Shown piece by piece: positions 58,681 through 64,000 of a stretch of DNA of 64,000 nucleotides (positions are counted from its first letter, which is position 1; each line of letters begins with the position of its first letter). Source of the stretch: CAWBBA01 sp963729795 (GTDB lineage Bacteria > Desulfobacterota > Desulfomonilia > Desulfomonilales > Desulfomonilaceae); the NCBI GenBank assembly GCA_963729795.1, contig CAVSPC010000056.1, positions 61,991-125,990 on the forward strand. The letters are read 5' to 3'. The notes beneath the pieces were generated by a model. The model saw only the letters and a program-made list of their open reading frames with translations. It did not search any database and was not told the DNA's origin. A program made the position numbers and the translations under genes.

Positions 58681-61200
58681 CTACTCTTCGGTCAGCGGTC
58701 CGACTACAGAGTTGGTGATCAATTTGTAGGTAGGATACAGGGACGATACAACGCTTGCCACAGCCGTGAGGATAGCGGTCTTGACAAAAACCCACGGGTT
58801 AATGAAGACATCGACAGACCAACCGAAAGACCGATAGTTGATCGCGTAGATCAGTATATACGTAAGGATTAGCCCGCAGACGACCGAAATGCAAAATGCC
58901 GCCAATCCCATAATCAACGCTTGATGCAAATTCATTTTGCCCAGTTCTTTGGGCGTGAGGCCCAGATATCCCAGGACGGTCATCTCTCTGGCCCTTTCCA
59001 TGAGAATCACCACCAGGGCCGTGGCTACCCCAAGCAATGCCACGAGGAGAGAAACCCCCTTCAATGTGGCGGTCGTGGCAAATGTCTTGTCAAATATGCC
59101 TAAAATGTTTTGCTTCATTTTCTTGTTGGAAACGATGGTGCGATCCAGACCCGGAAACTGCGCGACTATCGAACGACGTACCGAATTCGCAAGAATGCCC
59201 GGCTTGAGAAAAAGCGCCGCGGACTGAACACGGCGATCTTTCCAAATGAGTTCGTACACATTACGGTCTATGTGCAAGGTACCTTGGTCTGATGAATAAT
59301 CTCTAACAATTGACACGATCGGAAACCAAGACTTGCCTTCGGGTGTGGTTAATTGAATATTCTGCCCCACATGTAGTCCGAAACGGTAACTCAAAGATTC
59401 CGAGATAAATACTCCGCCGGCCTTTAGGGCATTCCAGGCCCCTTTCCCGCCTTTCAGGAAATAAAATCGGGAATGGTGCTCCAGAACCGAGCCGTCCACC
59501 ACCCTCAGCTTCACGGGCCTCCCATGCAGGTAGATATCGTATGTGGAATAACGCTCCACGGCCTGTACGCGTGGGTCCGCAGCCAATGCTCGGATCAAAG
59601 TTTCAGGCAGCGGATGATCCCATTTGGTGGTGGCTGGAGAGATGTACAGATCCCCCTCCAGTGAGCCGTCCAACCACTGACTCACCGAATTTCTGAAGCT
59701 TGAGATCATCATGTCCACACCTATTGTCATTGAAAGCGCCACGGTAAGCGCGGCCACAGCGATGCTGGTGCGGCTCAACGATGCTCGGATAGTGCGCGCT
59801 GCCAGGAAGCCCCCGAGTGACCCGAATAGCCGCTTCAATGCCATTCCTCCATAGTGAGTGAAAATGGATAGAATCGACGGCGTGAACAGCGCAAAAGCCA
59901 AAGTCATACCAAAGGCGGAAGCAAACCCCCAGAAAATCGAAAAACGGGAAGCCCAAGCCGCTACAAGGGACGCTGCGGAACAGGCAAAACCAGCAACAAG
60001 TAGCAGGCCTTTGAGGTTGTGCGCGCGGTCTTCAATGGATTGCCGTTTCATCCCGAGGATGGGAGGCGTCAGCGCAACTTCCAGTGCCGGCAGGCCGGTT
60101 CCAAAAAAAGTGGCTAAGAAGCCTACCCCTAAGCCGCTGACCGCAACCGGCACTGTCAGATGCACAGCTTCCACCTTCAAATAGAAATAGAGGTCGCTGA
60201 TGGTGGACGAGACCTTGCCGATGCTCGACGAGGCAACCAAATAACCGAATAAAATGCCTATTAAGCTTCCGGCAATCCCGAACAGTAAAGATTCCGCAAG
60301 GAACGCAGCTACAAGCCCGTTGCGGTCCGAGCCGAGAGTCAATAACAAGGACATGTCCTCCCGCCGAGACAGAACGGAGAACATCGAAAAATTGTAAATG
60401 AGAAAGACTCCTACGAAGAGGGCCAATAGGCTCATCGCAGCCAGGTTCAATTGAAAAGAATAGAGCATGGCCTTCAAGGTTGACTTTCTCGAATTCGCGT
60501 CGGTCAACCTGAGTGTTTTCGGCAAACTCCGGACAAGATCGTGAACATTCGCCTTCGAAATAATGTCAATGCGATCCAGATAGCCTTGTCGGCCAAAGAC
60601 TTCCTGGGCCGAAGAAATGTCCATCACCGCTATGTTCTCATCAAGCTCTTTCCCCGCACGCGCAGGAATTTCTCCCAGTATGGCCACCTTTTTCTCAATG
60701 CCCGCAGCAAGAACGGTTAAGGTGTCGCCTACTTTGAGCCCATGCTTCCTCATCAAATTTTGTGAAAGATACACAGAAGGCAATTCACCCGCCACAAACT
60801 TGGTCATCTCTGCCGTGTTCCAGTGGCCCGGTGTCAACTTTCTGAATTCTGCGTCCAAAAATGGGTCTATTCCCACAAACCGAATGGGCTCATCCCCTGC
60901 TTCCAGCGTGGCTGCCATAACCTCGATCTCAGGAGCAGCGGATCGAATCAGGTGGTTCTTCCAGACTGACGCAAAAAGGTTCTCGTCGATGTGCCCGTAC
61001 TTGGAAACAAGCGAATAAGTGGCTTTCCCTGAGAGTGCATCCACCGATCGTGCGAAAGACGCCAGTGCAGAATCATTGATCAGCTCTACAGCTACTACGA
61101 TGCCGACCCCGAGGGCTATTCCCAGGAGGCAGAGGAGCGACAGTAGACAATGGCGGCGATAATATCGAAGATTGAATTTAAATAAGGTCGTAATATTCAT
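58681..61200 (-). CDS. FtsX-like ABC transporter permease
   Basis: This is an 839-residue permease with two copies of the FtsX domain. An N-terminal segment (SLLCLLGIALGVGIVVAVEL) precedes a MacB-type periplasmic domain of about 200 residues. Three membrane segments follow with VLSRREDMSLLLTLGSDR, then a linker, a second extracellular domain (residues 500-700), and a C-terminal set with MERAREMTVLGYLGLTPKEL. This is the layout of YbbP-like and long MacB permeases that move lipids, peptides or lipoproteins. The start is the ATG at 61200; a TTG two codons earlier is also in frame. It follows its ATPase by 11 bases. Confidence 0.9.
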   Translation of the reverse strand: MNITTLFKFNLRYYRRHCLLSLLCLLGIALGVGIVVAVELINDSALASFARSVDALSGKATYSLVSKYGHIDENLFASVWKNHLIRSAAPEIEVMAATLEAGDEPIRFVGIDPFLDAEFRKLTPGHWNTAEMTKFVAGELPSVYLSQNLMRKHGLKVGDTLTVLAAGIEKKVAILGEIPARAGKELDENIAVMDISSAQEVFGRQGYLDRIDIISKANVHDLVRSLPKTLRLTDANSRKSTLKAMLYSFQLNLAAMSLLALFVGVFLIYNFSMFSVLSRREDMSLLLTLGSDRNGLVAAFLAESLLFGIAGSLIGILFGYLVASSSIGKVSSTISDLYFYLKVEAVHLTVPVAVSGLGVGFLATFFGTGLPALEVALTPPILGMKRQSIEDRAHNLKGLLLVAGFACSAASLVAAWASRFSIFWGFASAFGMTLAFALFTPSILSIFTHYGGMALKRLFGSLGGFLAARTIRASLSRTSIAVAALTVALSMTIGVDMMISSFRNSVSQWLDGSLEGDLYISPATTKWDHPLPETLIRALAADPRVQAVERYSTYDIYLHGRPVKLRVVDGSVLEHHSRFYFLKGGKGAWNALKAGGVFISESLSYRFGLHVGQNIQLTTPEGKSWFPIVSIVRDYSSDQGTLHIDRNVYELIWKDRRVQSAALFLKPGILANSVRRSIVAQFPGLDRTIVSNKKMKQNILGIFDKTFATTATLKGVSLLVALLGVATALVVILMERAREMTVLGYLGLTPKELGKMNLHQALIMGLAAFCISVVCGLILTYILIYAINYRSFGWSVDVFINPWVFVKTAILTAVASVVSSLYPTYKLITNSVVGPLTEE

Positions 61201-61211
61201 CGGCAAGAAGG

Positions 61212-61913
61212 TCAGGATTTTGACGTATCATTTGTAAGTCCGGCTTCTTCCACCAGTTTTCCCGATCTCATCCGGAATTTCCGATGCGCCAGCCAGAGCG
61301 CTTCTGAACTATGTGTTACCATTACCAGTGTGGCATTTCTTCTCCGACAAATTTCGTCAATAAGTTCCAGGATGCGATTGCCGGTTTCAAGATCCAAGTT
61401 GCCCGTGGGCTCGTCCGCTAAGATCAGACGAGGCTCTTTGACCAGTGCTCTGGCAATAGCGACTCGTTGTTGTTCACCGCCGGAGAGTTGCTCGGGAAAT
61501 TTGTTCCATTGCCCGTCGAGTCCGACCGCATCAAGGATCTCTCGGGCTTTGCTTTCCTCGGAGATTCCGAGAAGATCCAGAGGCAGCATGAGGTTTTCTC
61601 CTACAGTCAGTGTTGAAAAGAGATTGAAAGACTGAAATATGAACCCCACGTCCCGTCGGCGATATTGTGCCAATTCTCCGGCGGACAGGGACGTGAGATC
61701 AACGTCCCCGAAAAAGACCCGGCCGCTGGTGGGAACGTCCACTCCGCCAATCAGGTTTAGAAAAGTGCTTTTGCCCGACCCGCTTCTCCCGAGCACGACA
61801 ATTCGCTCGCCTTTGCATATTTCAAGGTCCACTTCCCTCAGCGGGAAGATTTTCGCAGACCAGCCGCTCTGGTAATATTTGCTCACGTTCTCGAGGCGAA
61901 TCAGTGATGCCAT
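61212..61913 (-). CDS. ABC transporter ATPase (YbbA/LolD type)
   Basis: This is a 233-residue ATPase: Walker A LGRSGSGKSTFLNLI, RDVGFIFQSFNLFSTLTVGENL, signature EQLSGGEQQRVAIARA, Walker B LILADEPTGNLD, and H-loop VTHSSEALW. It is paired with the FtsX-like permease immediately downstream and forms a two-gene exporter of the YbbAP type. The N-terminus has LIRLENVSKYYQSG, a typical start. Substrate unknown. Confidence 0.92.
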   Translation of the reverse strand: MASLIRLENVSKYYQSGWSAKIFPLREVDLEICKGERIVVLGRSGSGKSTFLNLIGGVDVPTSGRVFFGDVDLTSLSAGELAQYRRRDVGFIFQSFNLFSTLTVGENLMLPLDLLGISEESKAREILDAVGLDGQWNKFPEQLSGGEQQRVAIARALVKEPRLILADEPTGNLDLETGNRILELIDEICRRRNATLVMVTHSSEALWLAHRKFRMRSGKLVEEAGLTNDTSKS

Positions 61914-62036
61914 TTCGATGTTTCCACGGGCTTTTGATGGTTATCACGCGGCAGAAGTCTGTGAGAGGATAGAAGACAGCCTCAATGATCTATTCAAGCA
62001 AAGAATTCCAAACCGTCCCCCACAAGTGGGGAAGCT

Positions 62037-62849
62037 CTATCTAACAGTCTTCCTTTTGGGGTCTACTTTTCCAGAAGCCGGTTCTCTATAGATTCTCTTA
62101 AGTCGTTTCTGGAAGTACTCACTGCGCTTCTTTCTGAACACCATGTAGTCATTCTTGTCCGGAAGGCGGTTGTCGTTGAACGTCATCCACAAACGTGTCA
62201 AGTTGACCTGTTCCAGGACCCAACCAAGGCTGATGCAAACAAGCTCTCCTTCCGACAGTTTACCCATCTCTCTGTCTAAGCCTTCTGGGGTCGGCTCAAC
62301 TTGCCTGTAAATGGCATCCCTGAACCTCCAATCGGGAATCAGTTCCATGGGATGCTTTTTCTTTTTGTCCGCGAGTTCTTTTGCGGCCACGATCACTCTG
62401 TAGAAATCGCGCTTCATTAACGGGATACCATAAGAGATTATCTTATCCGCAGCGGGGCGGAGCCCGAGTATTTTTTTCTTTTCCGACGAAGAAAACAGAA
62501 TACTATAAGGAAAAGAATTAATGTTTTTCTGGGCGGCCTGAAGTTTGTGGACCTGATCTTCCAGGAAAAGCAAATTTTTCAGAGGGCCCCTTTCAGCTTG
62601 CTTGATAAAGAATATCAGGGACGGATGGCTCTTTAATAGGGGTTTTGCCACGTACTCGTTGACTTCTTGCAATTCATACTTGAGGAATCCCTCAATAATG
62701 ACTCTGTTGTTCTCTTGAACAATTGCCCGGGCTATTTCAGCGTCTGAAAGCTGCTTTGCATCGCAGTAAATAGGAAACATAGTAAAGAATGCGCACGCCA
62801 CCGCTGTTATGACCCAACTTTGCTTTATGAGACACGAGTCGAACACCAT
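62037..62849 (-). CDS. Exported protein of unknown function
   Basis: From the ATG at 62849 the first 30 residues form a signal peptide (SWVITAVACAFFTMFPIYC, then DAKQ). The mature part of about 240 residues is helical and highly charged (KELADKKKKHPMELIPDW, FRKKRSEYFQKRLKRIYRE). No catalytic motif is recognised. An AAAGGAAC site before 62849 supports this start; an upstream ATG at 62912 would place the hydrophobic segment too far in. It lies between the ABC exporter and hypB, with the same orientation as both. Confidence 0.7.
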   Translation of the reverse strand: MVFDSCLIKQSWVITAVACAFFTMFPIYCDAKQLSDAEIARAIVQENNRVIIEGFLKYELQEVNEYVAKPLLKSHPSLIFFIKQAERGPLKNLLFLEDQVHKLQAAQKNINSFPYSILFSSSEKKKILGLRPAADKIISYGIPLMKRDFYRVIVAAKELADKKKKHPMELIPDWRFRDAIYRQVEPTPEGLDREMGKLSEGELVCISLGWVLEQVNLTRLWMTFNDNRLPDKNDYMVFRKKRSEYFQKRLKRIYREPASGKVDPKRKTVR

Positions 62850-62949
62850 CAAACGGTTCCTTTCGTAAAGCGCACCGCCTGAGAAGTCGGATTTGTGCTC
62901 CGAGCCGACCACACCACCGTGCGACCCGAATTGGGGACGCTATGCCCGT

Positions 62950-63603
62950 TCAGACGATCTTGCTTTCAAGCCAGCCCGTAAATTCGCCGATCCCCTCGCC
63001 TGTCTTTGCGGACACTGGAAAGATTTGGATCGCGGGGTTCATTGCCAAAACTGTTTTGCGCAGCTCTTCCATGTCAAAATCGGTGTGGGGCAATAGGTCT
63101 ATCTTGTTTAGAATCAGAGCATTGGACTCAGTGAACATCAGAGGATACTTCAGCGGCTTGTCATGCCCTTCCGGGATGGACAGGATCATAACCTTTACAT
63201 TTTCCCCAAGTTGGAACTCCGCCGGGCAAACAAGGTTGCCGACATTCTCTATGATAACCAATTGCTTGCCGTCCAGTCCAAGGCTCTCAGCCGCGGAAAG
63301 AATCATATTCGCGTCCAGGTGACAGGCGCCTTGCGTGTTAATCTGAACCACGTCAACGTTGGTCTTCTGGATCTTGCGAGCGTCAACATCCGAAGCTATA
63401 TCGCCCTCGATCACGCCGATCCGATGTTTGCCCGACAGCGCCTCGATAATTCTCAGAATGACAGAGGTCTTGCCCGCGCCGGGGGAAGACATGAGGTTCA
63501 TGACGAAAACCCGCGAGGCCTCGAAGCGGCCCCGGAGGTTCTCCGCCAGCACGTCGTTTGCATTCAGAATGTCTTCATTTACGTTAAGTGTTTTCACTGC
63601 CAT
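62950..63603 (-). CDS. hypB: Hydrogenase nickel-incorporation GTPase HypB
   Basis: HypB is the SIMIBI-class GTPase that helps deliver nickel to the large subunit of NiFe hydrogenases. Walker A is SSPGAGKTS (39-47). Also present are GVIEGDIASDVDA, the metal-site Cys-His in INTQGACHLDANM, ENVGNLVCPAEF, and the guanine motif LNKIDL. The N-terminus lacks the histidine-rich nickel-storage stretch and the CxxCGC motif of some forms, so it is the minimal type. The ATG overlaps the stop of the upstream gene by one base (TAATG). hypA and other hyp genes are not seen in the window. Confidence 0.95.
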   Translation of the reverse strand: MAVKTLNVNEDILNANDVLAENLRGRFEASRVFVMNLMSSPGAGKTSVILRIIEALSGKHRIGVIEGDIASDVDARKIQKTNVDVVQINTQGACHLDANMILSAAESLGLDGKQLVIIENVGNLVCPAEFQLGENVKVMILSIPEGHDKPLKYPLMFTESNALILNKIDLLPHTDFDMEELRKTVLAMNPAIQIFPVSAKTGEGIGEFTGWLESKIV

Positions 63604-63929
63604 TATCGTCTCCCTTTAGAATTGCGGCTTCGTTTCTTGGTTCGAGCGATCCCACGGACCGTAGCCAGCGTGTCCTTGTGCCTCACATATTCGAGGTATG
63701 CGCATTCTTCCGGCAACCAATGCAATTGCCTCACGAGATGCTCGGTGAGGGTAATGCAGTCCGGTTCCACCTCGTCGCGTTTATCGTAAACCTTGCACAA
63801 GTTGGTTTCAGTGTCCAGATGGACGCAAGGTTCGTTTGTGTAGTGAATTATCCCGCCGCCTAGATCCACTTTCTCGTAGCAGCATCGCCCGCATTTTCTG
63901 CAAATGGCTTCCCACTGGTCCCGGTTCAT
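63603..63929 (-). CDS. Cysteine-cluster protein, YkgJ/UPF0260-like
   Basis: The protein has about 108 residues and opens NRDQWEAICRKCGRCCYEKVDLG. It continues with EPCVHLDTETNLCKVYDKRDEVEPDCITL, the cysteine pattern of the YkgJ and YcgN (UPF0260) families, thought to bind Zn or Fe-S. The basic C-terminus (RTKKRSRNSKGRR) may contact nucleic acid. I place the start at the ATG at 63929, six codons after another ATG at 63947. It is translationally coupled to hypB, which suggests a part in metal handling; this is inference from position. Confidence 0.75.
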   Translation of the reverse strand: MNRDQWEAICRKCGRCCYEKVDLGGGIIHYTNEPCVHLDTETNLCKVYDKRDEVEPDCITLTEHLVRQLHWLPEECAYLEYVRHKDTLATVRGIARTKKRSRNSKGRR

Positions 63930-64000
63930 TCCTCCAATTCCTTGCAATCGTCCCGTACTCCAGCTTCATCCATTAGCACAAAATGAGACCGAGAAAAAGG

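Noticed and set aside
1..64000. tRNA, rRNA or CRISPR features.
   Set aside because: Intergenic gaps were read for cloverleaf-like segments and regularly spaced repeats; none was convincing.

Overview
The window reads as a chromosomal stretch of an anaerobic Gram-negative bacterium of moderate GC content, most likely a member of the Desulfobacterota (the former Deltaproteobacteria, of a Syntrophobacterales or Desulfomonile type). That placement is an inference. It rests on the sigma-54/hpf/ptsN neighbourhood, a murA-hisB-hisH run, a class I Fe-S fumarase in two subunits, hydrogenase maturation HypB, an Fe-S type LarE, a molybdopterin oxidoreductase next to a polyferredoxin, and envelope genes typical of a two-membrane cell. 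No tRNA, rRNA or CRISPR array was found.

Layout: 0-5 kb is housekeeping (end of rpoN, hpf, ptsN, then convergent murA-hisB-hisH, an HU-like gene). 5-7.5 kb holds an exported thermonuclease-like protein and a GlcD-type flavin dehydrogenase. 7.6-14.3 kb is a five-gene defence-like cassette: a type III-like DNA methyltransferase, a GHKL ATPase, a STAS-like protein, a PIN nuclease and a Res-type helicase-nuclease, tightly packed and partly overlapping. 14.8-16.2 kb is the fumarase pair, followed by an orphan ribbon-helix-helix gene and a frameshifted sensor kinase.

18.3-29.9 kb is the most striking part. A single 3553-residue iterative synthase carries, in order, two NPD-type TIM-barrel domains, KS, AT, a second KS, two ACPs, KR, DH and a C-terminal phosphopantetheinyl transferase. 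It is translationally coupled to an N-terminally extended TetR regulator, and a near-perfect operator lies in the promoter upstream. The layout gathers into one chain the functions that PUFA synthases spread over several proteins, and both ACPs carry threonine where the pantetheine-bearing serine is expected.

30-36 kb is a redox and regulation region (split-barrel flavoprotein, ECF sigma factor, TIGR04076-like protein, MarR regulator, molybdopterin oxidoreductase, winged-helix polyferredoxin). 36.4-41.8 kb is a YbhGFSR-like efflux operon whose distal permease is frameshifted. 42.5-54.1 kb is a SWIM/SNF2 helicase, a beta-lactamase-fold hydrolase, PBP1A, MnmA, LarE, a PAC2 protein and an unrecognised partner. 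54.1-62 kb holds a MacA/MacB-like pair without its permease, an acyltransferase, a patch of small toxin-antitoxin-like genes with one nonsense-broken member, and a LolD/FtsX-type exporter. The window ends with an exported unknown protein, hypB and a cysteine-cluster protein.

Four loci (14.3, 16.7-18.1, 36.5-37.7 kb and, as a nonsense change, 57.7 kb) are interrupted. All the frameshifts look like single-base gains, so sequencing error and real decay both need to be considered.
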